From Alphaproteobacteria bacterium (GTDB lineage: Bacteria; Pseudomonadota; Alphaproteobacteria; UBA9655): a stretch of DNA of 64,000 bases. The translations under genes and the position numbers were made by a program. Below the pieces are notes generated by a model. It searched no databases. It was not told where the DNA came from and was given only the letters and a program-made list of their open reading frames with translations. Shown here in pieces: positions 19,101 through 27,842 of the stretch (positions are counted from its first letter, which is position 1; every line of letters begins with the position of its first letter). Location: the NCBI GenBank assembly GCA_027459605.1, contig DAIDHR010000006.1, forward strand, positions 1 through 64,000, read 5' to 3'.

Positions 19101-20348
19101 CATTTTAGGCAGATTTGTTTAGTTGGCCTTGGGTATATAGGTCTTCCAACTGCGGCCGTTTTTGCATCACGAGGTATTAATGTTATAGGGGCTGATATTA
19201 ATTCTAAAGTCGTAGAGGCAGTTAATTGTGGGAAGGTCCATATTATAGAGCCTGGTCTTGACCTTCTTGTAAAAGAAGTTGTTGCGTCTCGGAAACTGAC
19301 AGCTTATTTAACGCCGCAAGAGGCAGATGCTTATGTCATCGCAGTTCCAACCCCTTTTGTGGAGGGGCATGAGCCAGATCTTTCTTATGTATTTGAAGCA
19401 AGTAAATCAATTGCTCCTTTGTTGAAAAAGGGGGACTTAGTTGTACTCGAATCAACGTCTCCTGTGGGGACAACAGAGCAAATTTCTAAACTATTGTCTG
19501 AAATACGCCCAGATCTTTCGTTTCCTCATGCAGATCAGCATAATCCAGATATAAATGTTGCGTATTGTCCTGAAAGAATTTTACCAGGAAAAGCGTTAAA
19601 AGAACTCGTTGAAAATGATCGTATTATTGGGGGAGTTTCTCCCGCTTGTTCAAAGAGAGCGACCGAACTCTACAAAATCTTTGTCCAAGCCGAATGTCTT
19701 TTAACACAAGCCAAAACAGCAGAGATGGCAAAGTTAACTGAAAATGCCTTCAGAGACGTTAATATCGCCTTTGCAAATGAGCTTAGCCATATCTGTGAAA
19801 AGCTACAGATTAATGTCTGGGAGCTTATCAAACTTGCTAATCACCACCCTCGAGTGAATATATTACGCCCAGGCCCAGGGGTAGGGGGGCATTGCATCGC
19901 TGTCGATCCTTGGTTTTTGGTGTGGACTTGCCCTGAAGAAGCAAAAATGATTCGTCTTGCGAGAGAAATTAATGATAGTAAACCTCAGCACGTCATTCAT
20001 AAAATAGAAACTTTATCTCAACAACTTAATGACCCATCAATTGCGTGTTTCGGCCTTTCCTTTAAGCCGGATATTGATGATTTAAGAGAGAGCCCAGCTT
20101 TAGAAATTGTAAAACATCTTGCCCAAAATAATCAGAAGCAACAATTTTTTGTTGTTGAGCCTAATATTTCTGAGCTTCCAAAGGATCTAAAAAACTTGTC
20201 CAATATTCAGCTTACCTCAACTCAGCAAGCCCTTGAAAAAGCCAAAGTTGCTCTCATGCTTGTAAACCATAAGGAATTTTATGAGATTCCTGCTTCCCAA
20301 TTGAAAGACCATCATATTGTTGATACGCAAGGAGTTTGGGTGGCATGA
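19098..20348 (+). CDS. wecC: UDP-N-acetyl-D-mannosamine dehydrogenase
   Basis: It oxidises UDP-ManNAc twice with NAD+ to UDP-ManNAcA, an acidic sugar donor. The 416-aa protein shows the three-domain nucleotide-sugar dehydrogenase layout: NAD motif GLGYIGLPTAAVFASRG (10-26), EST (118-120), AYCPERILPGKALKEL, catalytic K212 (EMAKLTENAFRD), catalytic C266 (GVGGHCIAVDPWF) and C-terminal GLSFKPDIDDLRESPA. The start is TTG with a very good Shine-Dalgarno. The stop overlaps the next gene by ATGA. A UDP-GlcNAc or GalNAc 6-dehydrogenase (WbpA type) is less likely because wecB is adjacent. Confidence 0.9.
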   Translation: MHFRQICLVGLGYIGLPTAAVFASRGINVIGADINSKVVEAVNCGKVHIIEPGLDLLVKEVVASRKLTAYLTPQEADAYVIAVPTPFVEGHEPDLSYVFEASKSIAPLLKKGDLVVLESTSPVGTTEQISKLLSEIRPDLSFPHADQHNPDINVAYCPERILPGKALKELVENDRIIGGVSPACSKRATELYKIFVQAECLLTQAKTAEMAKLTENAFRDVNIAFANELSHICEKLQINVWELIKLANHHPRVNILRPGPGVGGHCIAVDPWFLVWTCPEEAKMIRLAREINDSKPQHVIHKIETLSQQLNDPSIACFGLSFKPDIDDLRESPALEIVKHLAQNNQKQQFFVVEPNISELPKDLKNLSNIQLTSTQQALEKAKVALMLVNHKEFYEIPASQLKDHHIVDTQGVWVA

Positions 20349-22486
20349 AACAAGTCTTAATCCGAGCAGGGAGTGTCCATGTAGACGATATCCCTGCTCC
20401 TCATGTGGATCCTAAAACGATTTTAGTGCAGGTCCTCTATTCTTGTGTGAGTGTGGGGACAGAAATGGCAAGCGTTAAAATGTCGGGCTTGCCTCTTTAT
20501 AAACGGGCTTTAAAACAACCACAAAATGTCAAAAAGGTCCTTGAACTTGTTAAAGAACAAGGTCTTACAAGAACACTTAAACGTGTTCAAGGAAAGCTTA
20601 CGGCAGGATCTCCCACAGGATATTCAGCAGCAGGAATCGTTTTGGAAGTGGGATCGGAAGTTAATGGCTTCTCTCCCGGAGATTATGTGGCTTGTGCTGG
20701 AGCTGGCATTGCTAATCATGCTGAGGTTATCAACGTTCCCGTAAACTTAGCTGTTAAAGTTCCTGAAGGATTAGATCTTCTGCCGGCGTCAACAGTTACA
20801 TTGGGAGCTATAGCTCTTCAGGGTGTAAGGCGCTTCAATCCAACTTTAGGTGAGACTGTTGTTGTGGTTGGTCTTGGCATTTTAGGCCAAATCGTAACCC
20901 AGCTTCTTTTAGCCAATGGCTGTCGAGTCATAGGTGTTGATCTTCAACAAGATCGCATTCAAAAGGCCCTTGATAAGGGAATGAATATTGGCCTGAATCT
21001 ATCTGACGGTTCTTACGTTGAAAAGGTTGTTTCTTACACCGATGGATTCGGAGCGGATGGGGTTATTATTACTGCAGCCTCCTCAAGTGATGAAATTATA
21101 CATTATGCTATGAATTCATGCCGCAAAAAAGGACGAGTCGTTCTTGTCGGAGATGTTGGTTTAGCTTTAAGAAGGGAAGATTTTTACAAAAAGGAATTAG
21201 ACTTCTTTATATCGTGTTCTTACGGTCCTGGGCGATATGATTCGGTTTATGAAGAGGGGGGGCAGGATTACCCATTGCCCTATGTTCGCTGGACCGAAAA
21301 TCGGAATATGGAAGCCTATTTAAACTTGCTTGCTTCAGGAAAGCTCTCTCTTGATGGCTATTATAAAGATTCTTTTCCGATTGGGGATGCAAACCAAGCC
21401 TATAATGAACTTCAGAAAGGTGCTCAGAGTCCCCTTGCTGTTTTTCTTAAATATCCTGATTCAAAAAAAGCCATCATTCGAAAAGTTCCAGTTGCTTCTA
21501 TTCTTAAAACATCCCCAGGTAGAATTGGGGTTGGTTTTGCAGGAGTTGGTGGGTTTGCTCAAGGTGTTCACCTTCCCAATTTGTTAAAAATGAAAGCCTG
21601 TTTCGACATTAGGGGGATTATGAGTCGTACTGGCGCGAATGCTAAGGCAGTTGCTATGCAATATGAAGCCCCTTATGCAACAACAGATTATGAAGAATTG
21701 CTTGGGGATAAAGACATCAATCTCGTGATTATTTCAACTCGTCATGATTCACACGCATCCATGGCTTTGAAAGCCTTAGAGGCCGGGAAAAATGTTTTTG
21801 TTGAAAAGCCACTCGCGCTTCAGCAAGAAGATTTGGATAAATTTGACAAATTCTATACCAAAACAAAAAATCCCCCCTTATTGATGGTTGGATTTAATCG
21901 CCGTTTTTCACCAGCTGCTCAAAGGGCAAAAGAAATTCTTACAAGACGAACGACTCCCCTCATGATTAACTACCGGATGAATGCAGGATATATTCCCCTG
22001 GATCATTGGGTTCATGGGAATGAGGGCGGGGGACGTAATCGAGGAGAAGGTTGCCATATTTATGACCTCTTTAATTTCTTTACAGATAGCGAACTGGAGG
22101 AAGTTCAAGCCCTTTCTATAAAGCCTTCCAGTAAGCAGTGGGCAAAAAATGACAATTTCATTGCAACCTTTCGCTACAAGGATGGATCAGTTTGTTCGCT
22201 CACGTATACTGCCTTAGGAAGCAAAGATTATCCTAAAGAAAGGATGGATATTTTTTCTGATGGCCTTGTAATTACAATGGATGATTATAAAAGCCTTTCA
22301 GTTGTGGGGTCATCCCAGAAAGGCTGGTTGGCATCCTCGGCTCAGAAGGGGCACGAAGAAGAGCTTCAAGCTCTTGCCAACTGTCTTTTAAAAGGAGGAG
22401 ATTGGCCAATTTCCTTTGATCAGCAAAAACAAGCAACCTGGATGAGTTTTGAAGTGGAACGGCAGGTATATGGTGGAGTTTCTTAA
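20345..22486 (+). CDS. bi-domain oxidoreductase 1 (MDR dehydrogenase + Gfo/Idh/MocA)
   Basis: This 713-aa protein fuses two NAD(P)-dependent enzymes. Residues 1-370 are a medium-chain dehydrogenase/reductase with the nucleotide motif VGLGILG (175-181). I see neither the GHExxG catalytic motif nor the four-Cys zinc lobe, so it may be zinc-free. Residues 394-713 are a Gfo/Idh/MocA oxidoreductase with GVGFAGVGGFA (396 on), VEKPLAL (EKP 487-489) and GFNRRFSP. Such fusions occur in O-antigen and capsule loci and are thought to act on sugar nucleotides, but the exact reaction is not known to me. A clear paralogue lies at 30998-33130. ATG 20345 overlaps the wecC stop; the track's start nine bases upstream is rejected. 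Confidence 0.85.
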   Translation: MKQVLIRAGSVHVDDIPAPHVDPKTILVQVLYSCVSVGTEMASVKMSGLPLYKRALKQPQNVKKVLELVKEQGLTRTLKRVQGKLTAGSPTGYSAAGIVLEVGSEVNGFSPGDYVACAGAGIANHAEVINVPVNLAVKVPEGLDLLPASTVTLGAIALQGVRRFNPTLGETVVVVGLGILGQIVTQLLLANGCRVIGVDLQQDRIQKALDKGMNIGLNLSDGSYVEKVVSYTDGFGADGVIITAASSSDEIIHYAMNSCRKKGRVVLVGDVGLALRREDFYKKELDFFISCSYGPGRYDSVYEEGGQDYPLPYVRWTENRNMEAYLNLLASGKLSLDGYYKDSFPIGDANQAYNELQKGAQSPLAVFLKYPDSKKAIIRKVPVASILKTSPGRIGVGFAGVGGFAQGVHLPNLLKMKACFDIRGIMSRTGANAKAVAMQYEAPYATTDYEELLGDKDINLVIISTRHDSHASMALKALEAGKNVFVEKPLALQQEDLDKFDKFYTKTKNPPLLMVGFNRRFSPAAQRAKEILTRRTTPLMINYRMNAGYIPLDHWVHGNEGGGRNRGEGCHIYDLFNFFTDSELEEVQALSIKPSSKQWAKNDNFIATFRYKDGSVCSLTYTALGSKDYPKERMDIFSDGLVITMDDYKSLSVVGSSQKGWLASSAQKGHEEELQALANCLLKGGDWPISFDQQKQATWMSFEVERQVYGGVS

Positions 22487-24487
22487 ATGTGTGGTATTGC
22501 AGGTATAGTCTCATTTTCTAAAGGAAGTTCTGTTGATGCCAGCATCTTAACGAAAATGAGAGATACCATGATCCACCGAGGGCCAGATGGGGCTTCGAAT
22601 TGGATCCCTCGACATAAAAAGGTGGGACTTGCCCATCGCCGATTGTCCATTCTTGAGCTTAATGATATTGCAGCACAGCCTATGTGCAATGAAGAAGGTA
22701 CCGTTTGGGTTACTTTCAATGGGGAAATTTACAATCATCTTTCCTTAAGAAAGGAGCTTCTGAAGGCAGGGCATGTATTCAAAACAGATCACTGTGATAC
22801 AGAAGTTCTTGTTCATGGTTATGAAGAATGGGGGATTGAAGGATTACTCAAGCGAATTGAAGGCGATTATGGCTTTGGTCTGTGGGATGAAAGCAAGAAA
22901 AAGCTTTTTCTAGTCAGAGATAGGGTTGGAGTTAAACCAGTTTATTTTTCTCTCCAAAATGGTATTTTTTTATTTGCCTCTGAAATTAAAGCCATTTTAG
23001 CTCACCCAGCCGTTTCTCGCGATATTGATCCTATTGCGATGTATCATTATTTATCTTTCCTTACAACTCCTGCACCTTTTACGATGTTTAAAGGCATTTT
23101 TAAGCTTCCAGCAGGCCATTATTTGGAAATTGATACAGAAGGGAACTTTAAAACATTTCAATATTGGGATGTTACAGAGAAATCTCGCAATTTTGAGCTT
23201 CCCAAATCTTCGCAAGCTGAGCAAGAACAATATTATATTTCCGAAATTCAAAATCGTTTAAAAGATGCCGTAAAAAAGCGGATGATGTCTGACGTTCCTT
23301 TTGGGGTTTTCCTTTCAGGAGGAATTGATTCCTCAACAAACGTTGCTCTTATGGCTCAATTTATGAATCGGCCGATTGATACCTTTACCGTAGGGTTTAA
23401 GGACTTTCACCATTTGAATGAACTTGAACATGCTGATCAAATTGCAAATGAGTTCAAAACCAATCACCATCAAATTCTTATTGATGAGACTGACATGAGG
23501 GGATATTTGGCGGATTTGGTCCACCATCAGGATGAACCAATTGCAGATTGGGTCTGTATCCCTCTTTACTTTGTCTCAAAATTGACAAAGGACAGTGGCA
23601 CAACCGTGATTCAGGTTGGAGAGGGATCCGATGAGCAATTCTGTGGTTATGCCAGCTATATGGGCTATCTCGAGCTTTACAAGAAATATTGGAAGCCCTA
23701 TCAAAGCCTTCCTAAGAGCTTGCAGAGTCTAGGGGCGAGTATTTTTGGGTTGGCAGCTAATCTCCAATCCTCCCTTGACATTTATGCTGATATTGTAGAA
23801 CGGGCTTCTAAGGATCGGGATCATTTTTGGAGTGGAGCAACCGTCTTTTGGGATAGGATGAAACGGAAGCTGATCGCAGCCCAATTAGAAACCAGCATAC
23901 CTTCTCAAGTTATGGAAAGCGGACTTTTACCCCATAGCTACCTGGAAATGGATACCTTTAATGTAATTCAATCCTTTGGGAAGGCCTTAAAAGAAAAATG
24001 TCCTTCCCCTGATGTTTTAACCCGTATGATTTACAATGAGTTTAAGTTGAGGCTCCCTGAGCTTTTGCTTATGCGCGTTGATAAGGTGACCATGTCAAAG
24101 TCCCTTGAAGCGCGAGTTCCCTTTTTGGACCATAATTTGGTTGAGTTTTCAATGAACATTCCGATGTCTTTTAAGGTAAAGGGAAATGAAGCTAAGTATC
24201 TTCTTAAGAAGGCTGTTGAAGGATTGATCCCACACAATATTATTTACCGTAAAAAAATGGGTTTTGGGGCGCCAATGGGTCAATGGTTGAGGGGCGAATT
24301 TGGTCATCAGGTTGCCTCCTCTATTTTGAACTCTAATTTATTGAAAAGAGGGTATTTTAACTTAGAGTATATAAAAAAACTGTCGAAGGATCATGCCGAA
24401 GGGCGAAGTGACAATAGTCTTTATATTTGGACATTATTTAACCTAACTTCTTGGTACGATTATTGGATCGATCAAAAGAGTATTTAA
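22487..24487 (+). CDS. asnB: AsnB-type glutamine-dependent amidotransferase
   Basis: The 666-aa protein has the class II glutaminase domain with nucleophile C2 (MCGIAGIVSF, then RGPDGASNW, HRRLSI, NGEIYN) and the synthetase domain with the pyrophosphatase motif LSGGIDSST and EARVPFLDHNLVEFS. It could be the cell's asparagine synthetase. Placed inside a ManNAcA locus and starting right after the bi-domain oxidoreductase, it more likely amidates a uronic acid, as WbpS-like proteins do in Pseudomonas O-antigen loci; that part is inference. The start is supported by GGTGGAG. The stop overlaps the next ATG as TAATG. Confidence 0.88.
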   Translation: MCGIAGIVSFSKGSSVDASILTKMRDTMIHRGPDGASNWIPRHKKVGLAHRRLSILELNDIAAQPMCNEEGTVWVTFNGEIYNHLSLRKELLKAGHVFKTDHCDTEVLVHGYEEWGIEGLLKRIEGDYGFGLWDESKKKLFLVRDRVGVKPVYFSLQNGIFLFASEIKAILAHPAVSRDIDPIAMYHYLSFLTTPAPFTMFKGIFKLPAGHYLEIDTEGNFKTFQYWDVTEKSRNFELPKSSQAEQEQYYISEIQNRLKDAVKKRMMSDVPFGVFLSGGIDSSTNVALMAQFMNRPIDTFTVGFKDFHHLNELEHADQIANEFKTNHHQILIDETDMRGYLADLVHHQDEPIADWVCIPLYFVSKLTKDSGTTVIQVGEGSDEQFCGYASYMGYLELYKKYWKPYQSLPKSLQSLGASIFGLAANLQSSLDIYADIVERASKDRDHFWSGATVFWDRMKRKLIAAQLETSIPSQVMESGLLPHSYLEMDTFNVIQSFGKALKEKCPSPDVLTRMIYNEFKLRLPELLLMRVDKVTMSKSLEARVPFLDHNLVEFSMNIPMSFKVKGNEAKYLLKKAVEGLIPHNIIYRKKMGFGAPMGQWLRGEFGHQVASSILNSNLLKRGYFNLEYIKKLSKDHAEGRSDNSLYIWTLFNLTSWYDYWIDQKSI

Positions 24488-26487
24488 TGATTGATTTTTT
24501 GAATAAAGTAAAACGAGTTCTTCAAAAGCCCCCCAGCTATATTTTTGAAAGAGTTCTTTATGAAGTCCAAGCTGAGTCCGGACGGTTTTGGGAACCTTAT
24601 TATCCTCGTTTTATAACTCCATCTTTTTTGCTTCGGAAATTTAAAAAAGCTTCTCTGGAAGAGTTGTGGAATGACCTTGGTTCAAAACCTTTTTGTACGG
24701 AATGTCAATTTTTGGACAAAAGTGCTTATGAATCCCTAACGGTGGATAAAGAAAAGCGTATTTTAAAAAAATCTGAGGAAGCTTTCAGAAATCAAGTAAA
24801 TCTTCTAGGCTCTGGACCACTTTCCTTGGGTGAGCCTATCGACTGGAGTAAAGACTACAAGTCTTCATTCTCATGGCCCTTCCAGTATTTTCGTTCAATT
24901 TCCTATGCGGACTTAGGAAAACCTAATGATGTAAAATTTCCTTGGGAGCTTTCACGCATGCAATGGATGATCCCATTGGGACAAGCTTATCTATTAACGA
25001 AGGACGAAAAATATGCTCAAAAGGTTAAAGAGCTTCTATTAAGTTGGATGAAATCGAATCCTTATGCCTGGTCAGTAAACTGGGCATGTACTATGGATGT
25101 GGCCTTAAGAATTATTGTATGGACATGGTTTTTCCATGTATTTAAGAATAGTCCTACCTGGTCAGATTCCCAATTCAGGTGGGAGTTTTTAAAGAGCCTT
25201 TATCTTCACGGGTTTTTTACTTCTCGTCATCTTGAAAAATCAGATGTAAACGGAAATCATTATACTGCCGATGCAGGAGGCCTTGTCTTTGCAGGGCTAT
25301 TTTTTGGGCATGACGATTGGCATCAACAAGGATGGGCGATTTTAGAGAGTGAAATACGTCTCCAAGTTTTTGATGATGGGGTCGATTTTGAGGCCTCTAT
25401 TCCTTATCATAGGCTTGTTCAAGAACTGTTTTTCTTTCCCGCGCTGTACCGAATAAAACAGGGGCTTGACGTCCCATCTTTTTATGAGGATAGGCTTCTC
25501 AAGATGGCCTATTTTACGGCGCATTACACAAGGTTAGACGGCTCGGTCCCCCTGTGGGGGGATGCGGATGATGCCCGCGTGCTTCCTTTTGGCGATCAAC
25601 CTTTAAATGATCATCGGTACTTGATTGGACTTGTAGGATATACCTTTTCTTCTGACTCCTTGCTTTCGTTTTGGAGTGGCTCAAATACTGAACTTTTTTG
25701 GGTTTTTGGAAAATCTCTGGATTTTCGTGATAAACCTTTAATTCATCCTTCTTCTCAAAGCTTTTCAGGAGGAGGTTTTTACGTGATGCGCGATTACCAA
25801 AATCATATTTTCATTGACTGCGGCCCCCTTGGATTAAAGGGGAGGGGGGGACATGGTCATAATGACCTTTTGTCCTTTGAAGCTATTTTAGAAAATACTC
25901 CTCTCATTATTGATAGAGGGGCTTTTGTTTATACGGCTAATTACCTTCAACGTAATCTATTCCGGTCAACTGCTTACCACAACACCCCTCAAATTGATGG
26001 AGAGGAGATTAATCGGTTCATTCGACCAGATTATTTGTGGACTTTTCATCATGACGCTCAGCCTAGCCTTGAGGCGTGGGAGGTTACAGATAAGGAAACG
26101 ATGTTGCGGGGATCCCATAACGGATATGCCAGGCTCAAAAATTCTGTCAGGCCCATCCGAACAATTAAGCTTAATCACGATACTTCTGAATTAACCATTG
26201 AAGATTTTTTTGAGGGAGATGGAAGCCATAGCATCTCGATTCCCTTTCATTTTCATCCTTCCGTTGTTCCTGAAAGACAAGGGGATACCCATTTTCTTCT
26301 CAAAACCGATAAGTCTGTTTTTGTATTTAAGTGGGAAAGTAAGGCTATGTGGACGAGCGTCATAGAACCCGCGGAAGTTTCCCCTAGCTATGGTGTCCTT
26401 GTAAAGTCGCAGAGATTAGTGATGAAATACGAAGGGCCCATGGGGGTAGCTTTAAAAGTAGGGCTTTCTAGAATGAGGGAATTATGA
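24487..26487 (+). CDS. heparinase II/III-like (alginate lyase family) protein 1
   Basis: The 666-aa product (from MIDFLNKVK; the track's 12 extra residues come from the end of asnB) has an N-terminal alpha/alpha toroid and a C-terminal beta-sandwich typical of heparinase II/III-like proteins. Conserved pieces are NWACTMDVALRI, SDVNGNHYTADAGGLVFAG and GGHGHNDLLSFEAILENTPLIIDRG. The family cleaves uronic-acid polymers by beta-elimination. I see no Sec signal peptide, so it may act inside the cell, for example on lipid-linked units, or as an epimerase-like enzyme; this is unproven. Coupled to asnB by TAATG and to the flippase by ATGA. Confidence 0.82.
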   Translation: MIDFLNKVKRVLQKPPSYIFERVLYEVQAESGRFWEPYYPRFITPSFLLRKFKKASLEELWNDLGSKPFCTECQFLDKSAYESLTVDKEKRILKKSEEAFRNQVNLLGSGPLSLGEPIDWSKDYKSSFSWPFQYFRSISYADLGKPNDVKFPWELSRMQWMIPLGQAYLLTKDEKYAQKVKELLLSWMKSNPYAWSVNWACTMDVALRIIVWTWFFHVFKNSPTWSDSQFRWEFLKSLYLHGFFTSRHLEKSDVNGNHYTADAGGLVFAGLFFGHDDWHQQGWAILESEIRLQVFDDGVDFEASIPYHRLVQELFFFPALYRIKQGLDVPSFYEDRLLKMAYFTAHYTRLDGSVPLWGDADDARVLPFGDQPLNDHRYLIGLVGYTFSSDSLLSFWSGSNTELFWVFGKSLDFRDKPLIHPSSQSFSGGGFYVMRDYQNHIFIDCGPLGLKGRGGHGHNDLLSFEAILENTPLIIDRGAFVYTANYLQRNLFRSTAYHNTPQIDGEEINRFIRPDYLWTFHHDAQPSLEAWEVTDKETMLRGSHNGYARLKNSVRPIRTIKLNHDTSELTIEDFFEGDGSHSISIPFHFHPSVVPERQGDTHFLLKTDKSVFVFKWESKAMWTSVIEPAEVSPSYGVLVKSQRLVMKYEGPMGVALKVGLSRMREL

Positions 26488-27842
26488 GCTCAGAAAAGTT
26501 ATTCTCTCCTTCTTTGAAATCTTGGGGAGTCCCTCATCTCATCGTTTCTGCCTTACGGCAGTTGCCCAATAAAGTCCAAATAAGTTCTACAACGTTTGAG
26601 ATTATTAATAGTGTCCTTGTCCGTTTTTTTATTCTTGTGATGGGGTTTGCGGCAACAACATTCATAACTCGTGCATTATCCGTTGAAGATAGAGGGAAGT
26701 ATGCAATTCTTATAAATCTCGTGAACCTTCTTATGACTTTCTTTACACTTGGTTTCCACACATCGATTGTTTATAGATTATCAAAAAACAAATTAACTTT
26801 TTCCTATTTATATATAATTGCATTTTCCATCTCTCTCCTATCAGCTTTTGTCATTGCCATAGCTTCGTTTTTGGGCGAAGCGAACAGCTTATTTTCCGAG
26901 CTTTCGCATTTAGATTTCTATGTGCTAGCTCTTGGGGGGCCTATCGTTTTATTTAGCTATTTTAATTCATTTTTCTTTCTTGGAATTAATAACTTTAAGA
27001 ACTACAATATATTTGAACTTGTCAAGGCGAGTATATTTTTAGTATTAACTTCTGCCTGTTTTGCTATTTTTTCAAATTATCAACTTTTTGTTCTTCTTTT
27101 TATTTTTTCTAATCTGGTCCATTCTCTTGCATCCTTCATATTCTTCCTTAAACATAAAAACCTACATTTACATAAGCTGCATTTAAAAAATAATTTATTG
27201 AAACTTATATCTATTTTTAAGAAAAGCTTCGGTTATTCCATGATTTCATATGTTTCTTGTAGTTTAGCGATGCTTCTCAGTAGATATAGCCTTTTTTTTA
27301 TAGGATCATTTTTGGAGATGGATTCTTCAGGGGCTAAAATGCTTGGTCTCTACTCAGTTGCTCTAGCAAACATGGATACCATATCAATTCTGCCGTCAAC
27401 TTTAGCTTTCTTTATTTTTCCAAAAATATCTCTAGCGGAGAGTATAAAATCAAAAATAAAAATAACAAATCAAATGATAGGTGTTTGTATTTTATTTTTT
27501 ATAATTATAGGAATACTTAGTTTTACAATAGCCCATTTCCTATTTGGCCTTCTATATGGTCCTATTTATCACGCCTCTGTTCCGATGTTTCAGCTTTTGC
27601 TTCCATCGGGTTTATTTTTGTCCATTATATCTTGTATCAGCTCATTTATTGGAGGAATTGGAAATCAAAAGACAATGATTTATGCTCCCTTAAGTGGACT
27701 TCTTTTTATGATTATCTCTTCTCTTTTTCTCATCCGATTTGAATTTGATGTATATTACTTTATATATGCTCAAAACATGGCTTATTTCATTTACTTATTA
27801 TTGTATGTTCGTTTTTATTCGATAAAATGGAAGGAAATTTGA
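26484..27842 (+). CDS. Wzx-like oligosaccharide flippase
   Basis: This very hydrophobic 452-aa protein, with about 12 predicted membrane segments, fits the polysaccharide-transporter (MATE/MVF-like) superfamily. The first segment is followed by the typical ATTFITRALSVEDRGKYAILINLVNLL. The role would be to flip undecaprenyl-linked repeat units across the inner membrane. Its AT-rich codon use (many TTT, TTA, ATA) contrasts with the preceding genes, and it opens the AT-rich core of the locus. Starts by ATGA overlap; the next gene starts immediately after the stop. Confidence 0.85.
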   Translation: MSSEKLFSPSLKSWGVPHLIVSALRQLPNKVQISSTTFEIINSVLVRFFILVMGFAATTFITRALSVEDRGKYAILINLVNLLMTFFTLGFHTSIVYRLSKNKLTFSYLYIIAFSISLLSAFVIAIASFLGEANSLFSELSHLDFYVLALGGPIVLFSYFNSFFFLGINNFKNYNIFELVKASIFLVLTSACFAIFSNYQLFVLLFIFSNLVHSLASFIFFLKHKNLHLHKLHLKNNLLKLISIFKKSFGYSMISYVSCSLAMLLSRYSLFFIGSFLEMDSSGAKMLGLYSVALANMDTISILPSTLAFFIFPKISLAESIKSKIKITNQMIGVCILFFIIIGILSFTIAHFLFGLLYGPIYHASVPMFQLLLPSGLFLSIISCISSFIGGIGNQKTMIYAPLSGLLFMIISSLFLIRFEFDVYYFIYAQNMAYFIYLLLYVRFYSIKWKEI

